Of a stretch of DNA of 61,693 nt, positions 8,791 through 18,412 are shown piece after piece. A model generated the notes under the pieces. It saw nothing but the letters and a program-made list of their open reading frames with translations. It was not told the origin of the DNA and made no database searches. Position 1 is the first letter of the stretch; every line of letters starts with the position of its first letter. This DNA is from Terriglobia bacterium (lineage in GTDB: Bacteria > Acidobacteriota > Terriglobia > Bryobacterales > Bryobacteraceae). A program made the translations under genes and the position numbers. The stretch is from positions 1 through 61,693 of the forward strand of contig JAIQFS010000031.1 in assembly GCA_020073145.1 (NCBI GenBank), given 5' to 3'.

Positions 8791-9672
8791 TTAAACGCCC
8801 GGGCGTTGGAGAAAATAAATGTCCGCGGCCCAAAAGAGAAAGAATAGCACGCTCACGTAGCCGTTCATGGTGAAGAAGGCGGCGTTGACGCGCGACAGGT
8901 CGTGCGCCTTCACCAGGCGGTGTTCGTAGACCAGCAGCCCCAGAATCGCCGCCACGCCCGCCAGCGCCAGCGCCCCCATCGAAAGTTGAGACACCAGCAG
9001 CAGCAGGCAAATCACCATCGTCACGTGCAGTCCCCGTGCCACCCACAGCGCCCCGGCCACTCCCAGCGCGCGCGGCACGCTGTGCAGGGCCTCGGCGGTA
9101 TCGAATTCGTAGTCCTGGCAGGCATAAATGATGTCGAACCCCGCCGTCCAGAAAGTGACGGCCGCGGTCAGCCAGAGAATCCGCGGATTGAGCGAGCCGG
9201 CCACCGCGATCCAGGCCGCGGCCGGCGCGATCCCCAGCGAAAACCCGAGCACCAGGTGCGAGAACGAGGTGAAGCGTTTGGTAAATGAGTAGAAGAAGAC
9301 AACCGCTAACGCCGCTGGCGCCAGGCGAAGGCACAGGGAGTTGAGTTGCCAGGCGGCGAAAAAGAACACCGCGCATGCGGCTGCCACGAAGCCCCAGGCG
9401 AATCCGCGGCTGAGCAGGCCCGCCGGCAGGTGCCGCGTCCGCGTGCGCGGATTCCGAGCGTCGATGCTTGCATCCACCAGGCGGTTGAACGCCATGGCGG
9501 CCGAACGCGCGCCCACCATCGCCACCACAATCCACAGAATCTTGACCGCTGCCCCCTGGTAGCCCGTGTCCCGAAACGCCAGCAGCGCTCCGGTGAGGGC
9601 GAACGGCAGGGCGAACACCGAATGCTCGAACTTGATCATGTCGAGCGTCAGCCGGAGACGTTTCCAGAGCAT
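8791..9672 (-). CDS. mqnP: UbiA-family prenyltransferase of menaquinone synthesis (MqnP-type)
   Basis: 293-residue integral membrane protein with about eight hydrophobic helices. It should attach the polyprenyl tail to the aromatic head group. Both Asp-rich motifs that bind prenyl diphosphate and Mg2+ are present: NRLVDASIDARNPRTRTR (N63, D67, D71) and CQDYEFDTAEALHSVPRALG. UbiA paralogues cannot be separated by motif alone. The assignment to the futalosine branch comes from mqnE lying two bases downstream in the same operon. A TAGAAT -10 element precedes the ATG by about 15 bases. Confidence 0.88.
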   Translation of the reverse strand: MLWKRLRLTLDMIKFEHSVFALPFALTGALLAFRDTGYQGAAVKILWIVVAMVGARSAAMAFNRLVDASIDARNPRTRTRHLPAGLLSRGFAWGFVAAACAVFFFAAWQLNSLCLRLAPAALAVVFFYSFTKRFTSFSHLVLGFSLGIAPAAAWIAVAGSLNPRILWLTAAVTFWTAGFDIIYACQDYEFDTAEALHSVPRALGVAGALWVARGLHVTMVICLLLLVSQLSMGALALAGVAAILGLLVYEHRLVKAHDLSRVNAAFFTMNGYVSVLFFLFWAADIYFLQRPGV

Positions 9673-9687
9673 GCGGGGAATGTTACT

Positions 9688-9693
9688 ATTCTA
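9688..9693 (-). promoter_or_regulatory. -10 element TAGAAT of the mqnP-mqnE operon
   Basis: The minus strand reads TAGAATAGTAACATTCCCCGC before the ATG at 9672. The spacing implies a very short leader. No clear -35 is seen. Confidence 0.35.
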
Positions 9694-9754
9694 CCCTGGG
9701 TCCATCGTGTTAACTTGAGCGTAACAGTGATGCGCTGGAAAGGAACCCTGGGGA

Positions 9755-10477
9755 ATGCTGGAAGCGTTCGCGGCGACGGACAAAGGCTGCGTTCGGTCGA
9801 ATAACGAGGACTACTGCCTGATCCAGCCCGACCTGGGGCTCTACGTGGTGGCGGACGGCATGGGCGGCGCGCGCGCCGGCGAGCAGGCTTCCCGGCTGGC
9901 CGTCGACACCGTTGCGGAGACGGTGCAGTCCGCGCCCAGCCTCAATTCCCAGGTCCTGCTCCATGCCGTGGAAGAGGCCAACCGGCGCGTCCTCGAGGCC
10001 GCCCACAGTGATCCCAAGCTCGAAGGCATGGGCACCACTCTGGTGGCGGCGCTCGAACTGGACAATGGCCTGGATATCGCCAGCGTGGGCGACAGCCGCG
10101 CCTACCTCCTGGATGACGACGGATTCCGCGCCATCACCGACGATCAGACCTGGGTCAACGAAGTCGGCCGTCCCCTGGGTTTGGACGAAGACAGCTTGCG
10201 CACTCATCCCATGCGCCACGTCCTCACCATGGCCATCGGCGCCAGCGCCCCTCTGGCCGTGAATTACTATTCCGTGCCTCTCAAAGATGGCAGCCTGGTG
10301 CTCATCTGCAGCGACGGTTTGCACGGCGTGGTCGAAGGCGCGAAGCTGGAGCGCATCGTCCGCGGCGGGCGCCAAGGCGTAGCGTTAGAAGAAAGTTGCC
10401 AGCAGTTGATTGAGGCGGCCAGAGAGGCCGGCGGTCCCGACAACATCACCGTGCTGCTGATGCGCAAGTCAGGCTAA
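9755..10477 (+). CDS. PP2C-family protein serine/threonine phosphatase
   Basis: 240-residue Mn/Mg-dependent Stp/PppA-like phosphatase that reverses Ser/Thr kinase signalling in the cytoplasm. All metal-binding motifs are present: DKGCVRSNNEDYC (residues 8-20), YVVADGMGG (30-38), GDSRAYLLDDDGF (about 111-123), LICSDGLHGVVEG (near 187) and GGPDNITVLLM at the C-terminus. There is no regulatory extension. A likely partner is the PASTA-less kinase at 23312, though the two are not adjacent. The ATG at 9755 follows GAACCCTGGGGA. Confidence 0.92.
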   Translation: MLEAFAATDKGCVRSNNEDYCLIQPDLGLYVVADGMGGARAGEQASRLAVDTVAETVQSAPSLNSQVLLHAVEEANRRVLEAAHSDPKLEGMGTTLVAALELDNGLDIASVGDSRAYLLDDDGFRAITDDQTWVNEVGRPLGLDEDSLRTHPMRHVLTMAIGASAPLAVNYYSVPLKDGSLVLICSDGLHGVVEGAKLERIVRGGRQGVALEESCQQLIEAAREAGGPDNITVLLMRKSG

Positions 10478-10498
10478 GCCAATTGCCGCCGGCGGTTC

Positions 10499-11173
10499 CT
10501 ACGGGTTCTGCCGCAGCCACTCCAGGAAAGCCGCGCGATACAAAACGATCCCCTTGCGGGAATACTGCAGGTAGCCGTGCTTGCGAAACTGATTCATGTA
10601 GTGGGTCACGATTTCGCGGGAGGTCCCCACGTACTGCGAAAGCAGTTCATGCGTGAAGGGCTCCATGTGAACCGAGCCGTCTTCCACCCGCGATCCCTGG
10701 CGTTCCGAAAAACGCAGCAGCGAGCGCGCCAGGCGCTGCTCAATGTTGTCAGCCGAAAAGCTCTCGATGCGCGCCGCGAAATCGAGAGTGCGCTGGACGA
10801 AGATCTGTACCAAAGCCACCGCCAGGCGCGGCCGCTTAATGATGACGTCCTCGATTTCCGACGTGGTCCAGGCCATCACCTTGGTGCTGTCCAGAGCAAT
10901 CGCTTGCTCGGACCGCGGCGCCAGGCCCAGGAATGCCGACTCCCCAAAGAACTCGTCCGTCTGATAGATGTCCACCACAACCTGACGGCCGTCATCGGCC
11001 AGACGTGCCACCTTCACCTTCCCGCCGATCACGAGATAAATCGCGGTGGATGGCTGGTCTTGGTTATAGATTGTCTGACCCCGGCGGTACTCCACGATGC
11101 TGGAGCACGGCAGGTGGGCTAAGGGATCTTCCAGCGCCGTCCGCGGCGCCAAGGGTGTGGGACTGGTTGCCAT
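10499..11173 (-). CDS. Crp/Fnr-family transcriptional regulator
   Basis: 224 residues with an N-terminal cyclic-nucleotide-binding beta-roll (about 25-130; IYLVIGGKVKVARLADDGRQV, DEFFGESAFLG), a long dimerisation helix (LAVALVQIFVQRTLDFAARIE) and a C-terminal winged helix-turn-helix. The recognition region is THELLSQYVGTSREIVTHYMNQFRKHGYLQYS. It has no FNR-type cysteine cluster, so oxygen sensing by Fe-S is unlikely. The beta-roll lacks an obvious RxS cAMP pocket, so the ligand is uncertain. It is convergent with the PP2C gene and divergent from the YVTN gene at 11421. Confidence 0.9.
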   Translation of the reverse strand: MATSPTPLAPRTALEDPLAHLPCSSIVEYRRGQTIYNQDQPSTAIYLVIGGKVKVARLADDGRQVVVDIYQTDEFFGESAFLGLAPRSEQAIALDSTKVMAWTTSEIEDVIIKRPRLAVALVQIFVQRTLDFAARIESFSADNIEQRLARSLLRFSERQGSRVEDGSVHMEPFTHELLSQYVGTSREIVTHYMNQFRKHGYLQYSRKGIVLYRAAFLEWLRQNP

Positions 11174-11420
11174 TGATCTCCTCCATCACATTCCATCCCG
11201 TCCGGGAGTGGATAATAGGCAGTTTCACTGCCAAAGCATCCCCGACGATTCGCCTCGGCTCGCGGCTGCCCGCCGACCCAGCACCGAATCGCTTTCTCCT
11301 CTTTCGCGGTTGCTCCTCTTCGTGCGCTTCCCGCGTGGAAACTCTACCCGTCGCAGATGAGTTTACCAGATCCTGCAACGCATCGGAATACGGCAGATCC
11401 TGTGGTTATATGATGAGTGG

Positions 11421-13577
11421 GTGGCCGCCGGTTGGCGCTGTGTCTCCATCGTGACCGTGTGCGGCGCATGGGCGGCCGCCCAAACCTACGCGCCCCCGGC
11501 GGGAGTTCGGCCCATCCAAAAAGGCCTCGCCGTGTCAATTTTACCCGGCGGCCGCGTGATTGCGCCTCTCGGTGTGCAACGGGTCACCGGTTCCAGCCCT
11601 GCGGCCTTGGCCCTCACTCCTTCCGGTAAAGTCCTGGTCACAGCCAACTCGGACCCACTCCACCCCTCGCTCACGGTTCTCGAACGCGGGAGCACCTGGG
11701 CGGCCCGCCAGTTGTTCACCGAACTCCAACCGAGTGAGAGCGGGCGAGGCGACGGCTGGCGTGCCGTCTCCGGCGGCTTGGCCTTGTCCGGTGAACACGC
11801 CGCGTTCGTCTCGGAGGGAAACACCGGGCGCGTCCTGCTCATTGATTTGAGCACGGGAGAACGACGACGAACCCTGGATCTCAATCAAAACGGCGACCGC
11901 GGCGCCTTTGCCGGCCGCCTGGCGTTCGATGGCGCGCGCGGCATCCTGTACGTCGCGGACTCGGCCCGCTCGCGCGTGTCCGCTGTCGATACGCGGTCGC
12001 GTCAAATCGTCGCGTCCCTGTCGTTGGGCGGGACGCCCACTGACCTGGCCCTTTCTCCCGATCGCCGCAAACTGTACGTTGCCGTACAGAACCGGACTCC
12101 ACCGGCGGACGCGAGTGGGCCGCAGGCCCCCCCGTCCAACGCCCTCTGCGTGCTGGACGTGGCCCAGCCGCAAATTGCAAAAGTCGAGGCCCGGGTTCTC
12201 CTCGGCGTGCCGCCCCAGAGCCGTCTCTCGGGCGTCCTTGCCACCGCCGCCCGCGTCTTCGTGTCCGACTCCGCGCGCGATTCGGTGACGGCCATCGACG
12301 CTGCCACCAATCGGATCGAAGCCGAGATTCCGATCCGCATTCCAGGCTTGGACTCCCTACGCGGTATCGAACCGATGGGAATGGCGTATGACGAGTCCAC
12401 CGGATGGCTCCTGGTGGCTGAGGCGGGAATCAACGCCGTGGGCGTGCTCGACACCCAGTCAAAGCGGGTGCTCGGCCATCTTCCCGCGGGATGGTCTCCC
12501 ACCCACGTCTTGTTCGACCATGGCGACGTCTACGTCGCGAACCGCAACGGAATGGGTGCGGGACCAAGCGCTCGGATCCGGTACGGCCTCGGTGGCTCCG
12601 TTTCCTTCTACTCTCTGCCGGCGGCCGGTTCGCTGACCGCCCAGACTGCCTTCGTCCTTCAGGCTGCCGGTTTGGACCAGCACCCCGGTGCGGCGCGGCC
12701 GTTGCCGGGCGGAATCCGCCATGTCGTCTTGATCGTCAAAGGGAACCGCTCGTTTGACGAAGTCCTCGGCGATGTCGCCAACGTCTCCAACGGGCCCGTG
12801 ATGGCCGCGCCTGACTTGGCGCGATTCGGGAGCGACGGATTGGTCGATGGCGGCCGCCGCCTTCTCAGTCTCCACCATCTCAACGTCACACCCAATCATC
12901 ACGCCATCGCCGCGCAATGGACCTTCAGCGATAACTTCTACGCGGACTCGGGCGGCGAAGGCCTGCTCGCGCCGGAGGTCTTCAACCACCTGGCCGAGCA
13001 CGGAGTCTCCGTCTACCAATTTGCCGAAGATTTCGATCCCCAGGTCCGGGATACGGATCGCGCAAGCCGGCTCTTTCGCGAAATCGGCCGGCGGTTCGGC
13101 GGCCCCGGCGTCGAACTGCCCCAGTTGGTAGTCATCCGTTTGCCAAACGACCGCTTGGCGCCGCCCCACCCGGCGGCCGGATTCCCCTACGAAGAATCGT
13201 ATCTCGTCGATAATGATTGGGCGCTCGGCCGCCTCCTGGAATACTTCTCCGGCACCAAGTGGTGGGGCAGTCTGGCCGTGTTCGTGACCGAACAGTCGGG
13301 CGACGGCGGCGTCGACCATTTCGACGCCCGTCGCACCATTCTCCTCTGCGCCGGTCCGTGGGCGCGCCATAATTCGGTCTCCCACATCAACACCAGCGGT
13401 CCTGGGCTGTGGAAGACCATCTTCCGCCTGCTGGGCGTGCCGTCCTTCAACTTGTTCGATGCTTCGGCGGCCGATCTCAGCGATTGTTTCGCCTCGCGTC
13501 CGGATCTCACACCCTACCGCGCCCTAGCCGTCGACCCGCGCGTCTTCGACCCGAACCGCCCCGGGGCAATCCCGTAA
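11421..13577 (+). CDS. Secreted YVTN beta-propeller protein with a C-terminal phosphoesterase-family domain
   Basis: 718 residues from GTG 11421; only a weak site (GAGTGG) precedes it. A signal peptide (VSIVTVCGAWAAAQ) leads into a propeller of about 380 residues with repeated blades such as GRLAFDGARGILYVADSARSR and TPTDLALSPDRRKLYVAVQN. The C-terminal part from about residue 430 (HVVLIVKGNRSFDEVLGD, NVTPNHHAIAAQWTFSDNFY, DHFDARRTILLCAGPWAR) matches the AcpA/PlcC-like phosphoesterase family. Where relatives commonly have VTEDDAQDGPDH, this protein has VTEQSGDGGVDH, which may alter metal binding. Probable location is periplasmic or extracellular; substrate unknown. Confidence 0.8.
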   Translation: MAAGWRCVSIVTVCGAWAAAQTYAPPAGVRPIQKGLAVSILPGGRVIAPLGVQRVTGSSPAALALTPSGKVLVTANSDPLHPSLTVLERGSTWAARQLFTELQPSESGRGDGWRAVSGGLALSGEHAAFVSEGNTGRVLLIDLSTGERRRTLDLNQNGDRGAFAGRLAFDGARGILYVADSARSRVSAVDTRSRQIVASLSLGGTPTDLALSPDRRKLYVAVQNRTPPADASGPQAPPSNALCVLDVAQPQIAKVEARVLLGVPPQSRLSGVLATAARVFVSDSARDSVTAIDAATNRIEAEIPIRIPGLDSLRGIEPMGMAYDESTGWLLVAEAGINAVGVLDTQSKRVLGHLPAGWSPTHVLFDHGDVYVANRNGMGAGPSARIRYGLGGSVSFYSLPAAGSLTAQTAFVLQAAGLDQHPGAARPLPGGIRHVVLIVKGNRSFDEVLGDVANVSNGPVMAAPDLARFGSDGLVDGGRRLLSLHHLNVTPNHHAIAAQWTFSDNFYADSGGEGLLAPEVFNHLAEHGVSVYQFAEDFDPQVRDTDRASRLFREIGRRFGGPGVELPQLVVIRLPNDRLAPPHPAAGFPYEESYLVDNDWALGRLLEYFSGTKWWGSLAVFVTEQSGDGGVDHFDARRTILLCAGPWARHNSVSHINTSGPGLWKTIFRLLGVPSFNLFDASAADLSDCFASRPDLTPYRALAVDPRVFDPNRPGAIP

Positions 13578-13617
13578 GGGGTTTCCCGCCTTGCGCCCGT
13601 GCCAGCGCGCGGGACGC

Positions 13618-15840
13618 TCACTCCGCCGGCTGATTGGCCCGCTTGGAATTCACGATCCACTCCCGGAATGTTGCGGTCAGGGACAACGCCTCGGGGTCCG
13701 ACCGCAATTCTTCCAGGCTGAACCTCATCTTGCGGCGCCAGTTCGGGTGCTGCCAGGTGGTGCCGGGCAGGTTCTGCTGTGCCGATTCCAGCGTCAGGTC
13801 TTCCTGGTTGATGAGCCATAACTGGCATGGCGTGCGCGCCAGAAACCCCGCCACCGCGTGGTGCAGTTCGCGCGTCAGGACGGGATACTCGGCAGCCGAC
13901 CGGGGCAGGTGTTCGGCCAGCAGTCCCGCGCCGGCCAAGGCGTCCAACATCTTTTGTTTGTCGTGAACGCGCGCCGCAATCTGGTTCCGGCGGCCCTCCT
14001 CGTCGATCATTCCGGCTTGGTGTCGCGCCTCGATATCGGCTCCGGTCCAATAGCCGGCGATGGTCGGCAAGTCGTGCGTCGTCGACGACACCAGTGCCCG
14101 TTGCGGGTACGTGTCCAGGCCGCGAAAATCGGCGCCGTTCTTTTCAAAATAGAAAAGCCGGTAGCTGAGGATGCCGAAGCGCGCCAGCGTCTCGCGGATG
14201 GCCGGCTCCACCGTGCCCAGGTCTTCTCCCACCACCAGCACCCGGTGCCTGACGCTCTCCAGCGCCACCAGCCGTACGTAGTCCTCGGACAGCTCCCGGA
14301 CGTACGCGCCCTGGCTCGCGTCGCAGTGATCCGGAATCCAGAACAGCCGGAACAGCCGCATGACGTGGTCGATTCGCAGCGCGCCGCCGTGACGGCAGTT
14401 TTTGCGGATCGATTCCGCGAACAACCGGTAGCCGTCATCCCGATGGCGTTCGGAATTGGGCGGCGGGAAGCCCCAATCCTGCCCCCGAGGCGAGAAATCG
14501 TCGGGCGGCGATCCGACCCGGCAGCCGGTGGCAAAGAAACTCCGGTATCCCCACAGGTCCGAGCCGAAACTGTCGGTGGCCAGCGCCAGGTCGTGATACA
14601 GCCCGATGGAAAGGTGGCGGCCCCGGGCATGCTGCTGTGCGCTCTCCAACTGGCGGTCAATCTGCCATTGCAGGTACTGGTGAAACAATACCGCCCGCCA
14701 GTGCTTCTTGCGGAAGGCCAGCGTGGAGGGCCCTTCGGGGTCGCGATACTCCGTAGGCCACTGCGGCCAGTTCCACACCTCCGGATGGCCCCGGTGCAGG
14801 TGCTCGTCCAGCGCGGCGTAGGTGGCGAACTGTTCGAGCAGTTTCCCTTCCCGCGTCCGGAAGGCCTGGAAGTCCGCGGCCCGCACCGACCCGGTCCGCC
14901 ATTCTCGCAGGAACGCCACAAACAAGAGTTTCAAGAACCGCAGTTTCAGCGCGCCCACCCGCTCGTAGTCCACAAACGGCGAATTCCGCAACTCTTCGAT
15001 TGCGGCGCAGACCCCGCCATCGTGTCGCAGGTGCCGCGCCCGGCGGCAGCGCGCGAAGTCCTCGATCCCTTCCACGTCCAGATAGAGATAGTTCTGGTAG
15101 AAAATCGAGTTCGGCGAATACGGACTGGTATTGAAGGGCTGGCGGTTGTGGATGGCGTGCAGCGGATTGAGTGCTACAAAGCTGGCGTTGAGGCCATCCG
15201 CGACCCAGTCGATCACCGCCAGCAGGTCGCGGAAGTCCCCGCAGCCCCAGTTGCGCGCGGAGCGCACGCCATACAGGCTGACGCCTAGCCCCGCGGCGCG
15301 CCCGCCCTGGCCGAGAGAAGGATGGATCCAGGCATGGTCCGGCGTGACGATATACCGCGTGGTCGCGGTGGCCCCGCCGACCGTGACGCTGACCTCGTGG
15401 TACCCCAGCGGTAGGTCATCCGGCAGCTGGACTTCTTTACGGATCCAGGTGCGGCCGTCGATCTCGGCGGATCCGGTCTGTGCCAGGTCCTCCAGGTTGA
15501 GATCGAAGGCCCAGGCGCCGCCGTCTTCCCGCTGGATGCTCACCCGCGCTCGGGCGTCAAGCCCCTCGGCCGGCACGTGCAGAGTCAGCAGCCGGGGCTT
15601 CGATTCCGCGGCCACCACCGCCGCCGGCAGCAAACGCTGCCATTCCCGGCGTGCCCGTTCCGTCAGGGCATGCGTCAGCCCGTCTCCTGTCTCCGCGTCC
15701 ATCCCCTTCGACGTCAGGATAGATCGCTTCACATCGGCCGGAGTGGTGTGGTAGCGCCCCCAAATGTCCCAATAACCCCCCTCGATTCCACAGGAGGCGG
15801 CGGCGCTGTCCAGTAACTGGTCGAAGTTCTCTGGCGGCAT
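13618..15840 (-). CDS. malQ: 4-alpha-glucanotransferase (amylomaltase, GH77)
   Basis: 740 residues, the length of the long E. coli-type MalQ with an extra N-terminal beta domain. It transfers alpha-1,4-glucan segments and frees glucose during maltodextrin or glycogen turnover. The catalytic triad regions are [17 protein letters not shown] (nucleophile Asp), [15 protein letters not shown] (acid/base Glu) and [15 protein letters not shown] (stabilising Asp). Substrate-loop motifs [12 protein letters not shown] and ARNWGCGDF are also present. The ATG at 15840 is taken because it opens the conserved domain; no good ribosome-binding site is visible. The gene is monocistronic and diverges from nuoB. 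Confidence 0.95.
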   Translation of the reverse strand: MPPENFDQLLDSAAASCGIEGGYWDIWGRYHTTPADVKRSILTSKGMDAETGDGLTHALTERARREWQRLLPAAVVAAESKPRLLTLHVPAEGLDARARVSIQREDGGAWAFDLNLEDLAQTGSAEIDGRTWIRKEVQLPDDLPLGYHEVSVTVGGATATTRYIVTPDHAWIHPSLGQGGRAAGLGVSLYGVRSARNWGCGDFRDLLAVIDWVADGLNASFVALNPLHAIHNRQPFNTSPYSPNSIFYQNYLYLDVEGIEDFARCRRARHLRHDGGVCAAIEELRNSPFVDYERVGALKLRFLKLLFVAFLREWRTGSVRAADFQAFRTREGKLLEQFATYAALDEHLHRGHPEVWNWPQWPTEYRDPEGPSTLAFRKKHWRAVLFHQYLQWQIDRQLESAQQHARGRHLSIGLYHDLALATDSFGSDLWGYRSFFATGCRVGSPPDDFSPRGQDWGFPPPNSERHRDDGYRLFAESIRKNCRHGGALRIDHVMRLFRLFWIPDHCDASQGAYVRELSEDYVRLVALESVRHRVLVVGEDLGTVEPAIRETLARFGILSYRLFYFEKNGADFRGLDTYPQRALVSSTTHDLPTIAGYWTGADIEARHQAGMIDEEGRRNQIAARVHDKQKMLDALAGAGLLAEHLPRSAAEYPVLTRELHHAVAGFLARTPCQLWLINQEDLTLESAQQNLPGTTWQHPNWRRKMRFSLEELRSDPEALSLTATFREWIVNSKRANQPAE

Positions 15841-15918
15841 CGAGGGAGGATAAACTTCGATTTTACAGGACCGCTCCTGTCTCTGCCGGATTCCCGCCGT
15901 TCGTGCGAAAATAAATCT

Positions 15919-16473
15919 ATGGATCAACCTTGGGCCAGCGGTCCGGCAGACCTCTTCTCGCGCGTGGACGACTATTCGGTCGCCAACGCCGCTGCCGCCG
16001 CCGCGGATGGATTTGTCTTCACCACCCTCAACTCGGCGGTCAACTGGGCGCGTAAGAATTCCATCTGGCCCATGACCTTCGGGCTGGCCTGCTGCGCCAT
16101 TGAGATGATGGCCATGAGCGCCGCGCGCTTCGACATCGCGCGCTTCGGAGCCGAGGTCTTCCGCGGGTCTCCCCGCCAGGCCGACCTGATGATCATCGCC
16201 GGCCGCGTCTCCAACAAAATGGCCCCGGTCATCCGCCACCTCTATCAGCAGATGCCCGAGCCCAAGTGGGTCATCTCCATGGGGGCGTGCGCCACCTCGA
16301 CCGGCGTGTTCAACAATTACGCGCTCGTCCCGGTCAACCAGGTCATTCCGGTCGACGTGTTTGTGCCCGGCTGCCCCCCGCGGCCGGAGCAGTTGATCTA
16401 CGCCATCATGCTCCTGCAACAGAAAATCGAGGCGCAGGGCGGCACCGTGAAGCAAGTCTTGAATCTGGCGTAA
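15919..16473 (+). CDS. nuoB: NADH-quinone oxidoreductase subunit B
   Basis: 184 residues. Subunit of respiratory complex I that carries the N2 [4Fe-4S] cluster next to the quinone site. Cluster ligands are visible: the tandem cysteines in [12 protein letters not shown], the cysteine in [12 protein letters not shown] and the one in [12 protein letters not shown]. The conserved quinone-site stretch [18 protein letters not shown] is intact. No other nuo gene adjoins it: malQ and malonyl-CoA decarboxylase flank it on the opposite strand. It is therefore an isolated nuoB, either the genome's only copy placed away from the operon or a second one. Confidence 0.93.
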   Translation: MDQPWASGPADLFSRVDDYSVANAAAAAADGFVFTTLNSAVNWARKNSIWPMTFGLACCAIEMMAMSAARFDIARFGAEVFRGSPRQADLMIIAGRVSNKMAPVIRHLYQQMPEPKWVISMGACATSTGVFNNYALVPVNQVIPVDVFVPGCPPRPEQLIYAIMLLQQKIEAQGGTVKQVLNLA

Positions 16474-16484
16474 ATGCCAAGGGG

Positions 16485-17825
16485 TTAACTGCGGGCGGGT
16501 TTACCGGACGCGCCATTCCGCGCCAGCGCCGATTGCCGCGCCAGCCGCTCCACCTGCCGCGAAGCCTGGATCCGGTGCTCGCGCGAGTACAAGTCCCGGT
16601 TCGACTCCACTTCATCGAGCCGATAGACGTAATTCACCATCAGGCTGGCGGACCGCTGCATTCCCGCGGCGGACGTGTCCCCCAGCCAGTTGATCCGTTC
16701 CAGCCGGGCCCCGTTGCGCAGATGGAACCGGGCCACCGCATCCAGCGGCTCCTTCCCATGCTTCGCGTTCATCAGATAGTACGCGCACAGCGGAATCAGT
16801 TGCTGCTCCAATTCCACCGAAAGTTCTTTGTTGCCCAACCACCGCGAGCCTTCCAGCTTCTTCATCAATCCGGCCAGGCTTCCCTCCTCGGGATCTGCCT
16901 CCGCTCGTCGTGCCTTGGCCGCCAGCCATCCCAGGAAGCCGGGCAGCGGCGACACCGTGGCAAACGTCCGCAGCCGCGGAAATTCCCGCCGGAGTTCATC
17001 CGCCACCGTCCGGATCAGGAAGTTGCCGAACGGCACGCCGCGCAGACCATCCTGGCAGTTGGTGATCGAGTAGAACATCGCGCAATTGGCCCCCTCGGGA
17101 CTGGCCACCGGCGATTCGGGATCCAGCAGCGGCTGCACCTGCGCGCTCATCCCGTGGACTAGAGCCACCTCGATAAAAATGATGGGCTCGTCGGGCAACG
17201 CCGGATGGAAGAACGCATAGCAGCGTCGGTCCGCCTCCAGGCGCCGCCGCAGATCGCGCCATCCCTGGATCTGATGCACCGCCTCGTAGTCGATCAGCTT
17301 TTCCAGAATGATGGCCGGCGTATGCCAGTCGATCCGCCGCAGCACCAGAAACGCCCGGTTGAACCAGCCGGTGAGTAGGTGCGCCAGGTCGGCTTCAATG
17401 GCCGCCCACGACGGGTGCTGGCCCAAGTCGCCCAGAATCTGACGGCGCATCTCCACCAGCGTGCGCGTGCCGCCCGTCGCCAGGTTGAGCCGCCGGAACA
17501 ACTCCTGCCGCCGCGGTTCGGCGGCCCGCAACAGCCGCGAAAGATGGGCCGGTGTCGGCTCCTTGCGGTAAGCGTCGCCACAGCGCCCCACTTCCTCGGG
17601 ATCCGGCGAAAACTCGTTCACTAACTGGTCGAAAAAGGCCCCGCGGTCGCTCGGCCCGAGCGCTTCATAGACGCGCAAAGTCTCGCTGGCAAGGCCCCCG
17701 TCCTCCCCGTGTTCCGAGAGAAGACTCCGGCACAGCGCTACCGCTTGCTCGCCTGCGCCCGTGCCGTCGCGCGCCGGCCCGGCGTTCGGTTTTGACCATA
17801 GACTGATGAATCGCGCCAGCCTCAA
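16485..17825 (-). CDS. Malonyl-CoA decarboxylase
   Basis: 446 residues from a TTG start at 17825. The enzyme decarboxylates malonyl-CoA to acetyl-CoA. It has the usual two-part layout: a helical N-terminal domain (to about 170; LSRLLRAAEPRRQELFRRLN, GGTRTLVEMRRQIL) and a GNAT-like catalytic domain. Key stretches are EPIIFIEVALVHGMSAQVQ, AMFYSITNCQDGLRGVPFGN (serine region) and ARFHLRNGARLERINWLGD (histidine region), both believed catalytic in the family. No malonyl-CoA synthetase or transporter lies beside it, so the source of malonate is not shown by context. Confidence 0.9.
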   Translation of the reverse strand: MRLARFISLWSKPNAGPARDGTGAGEQAVALCRSLLSEHGEDGGLASETLRVYEALGPSDRGAFFDQLVNEFSPDPEEVGRCGDAYRKEPTPAHLSRLLRAAEPRRQELFRRLNLATGGTRTLVEMRRQILGDLGQHPSWAAIEADLAHLLTGWFNRAFLVLRRIDWHTPAIILEKLIDYEAVHQIQGWRDLRRRLEADRRCYAFFHPALPDEPIIFIEVALVHGMSAQVQPLLDPESPVASPEGANCAMFYSITNCQDGLRGVPFGNFLIRTVADELRREFPRLRTFATVSPLPGFLGWLAAKARRAEADPEEGSLAGLMKKLEGSRWLGNKELSVELEQQLIPLCAYYLMNAKHGKEPLDAVARFHLRNGARLERINWLGDTSAAGMQRSASLMVNYVYRLDEVESNRDLYSREHRIQASRQVERLARQSALARNGASGKPARS

Positions 17826-17962
17826 GGGAGTTCCCCTGTCCGTCAGACAGTGTTTAGTATTGCGGACGGCGGCTTCTGGCGAAAGCTGTAGAAGGGCTGA
17901 ACGGCGATGCTATCGAAAGGTAACCGGGGCTGTCCGCGGCCGGCTCGTTGCCCCCTTCGGTT

Positions 17963-18286
17963 TTAGAACACGGGGTCAAACTCGTGACGCCACTCGCGCT
18001 GGGTTTCGCGGATCTCCTCCCGCCGCCGGCGGGCCTCTTCCCGGAACATCTCGCGCCGCTGCTGGGCTTCTCGCACGCGGTCCCGAACCCGCTGGCGCGC
18101 CTCCCAGATCCGTTCCCGGGCCTGCTCCCGGGCTTCCAGGGCACGCTCGTGGGCCTCCTGCATCCGCTCGCGAACCTCCGTGCGGCTCGTCCACCACCAG
18201 TCATCCGGGCCCGCCACCAGGTGCGTCACCATGCCGCCCAAGGCGAGCATCCCCAGGACCACCAAACCACACAACTTAAACAACAT
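17963..18286 (-). CDS. Small membrane-anchored protein with a charged coiled-coil tail
   Basis: 107 residues. The ATG at 18286 is chosen because a perfect AGGAGG lies upstream (GATAGGAGGCCGC). One N-terminal hydrophobic segment (LCGLVVLGMLALGGMVTHLVAG) is followed by about 75 residues made almost only of Arg, Glu, Gln and Ala (MQEAHERALEAREQARERIW). This should form a long continuous helix or coiled coil. I recognise no family. It may be anchored with the helix in the periplasm or cytoplasm. It diverges from the haem-motif gene at 18413. Confidence 0.7.
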   Translation of the reverse strand: MLFKLCGLVVLGMLALGGMVTHLVAGPDDWWWTSRTEVRERMQEAHERALEAREQARERIWEARQRVRDRVREAQQRREMFREEARRRREEIRETQREWRHEFDPVF

Positions 18287-18412
18287 GCGGCCTCCTATCG
18301 AAGAACAGACGAACGAAAACGTGATTTGTTCCCAAGAAAATCCTCGGCCCCGCCGGCCGGCCATTGCGGCGTCCGTGCGTTCGTCGGATACTGAGACGAA
18401 CACGAGGCGAAA

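Noticed and set aside
13858-15288. 476-codon plus-strand frame opposite malQ
   Set aside because: Antisense to a complete GH77 gene; no motif and no ribosome site.
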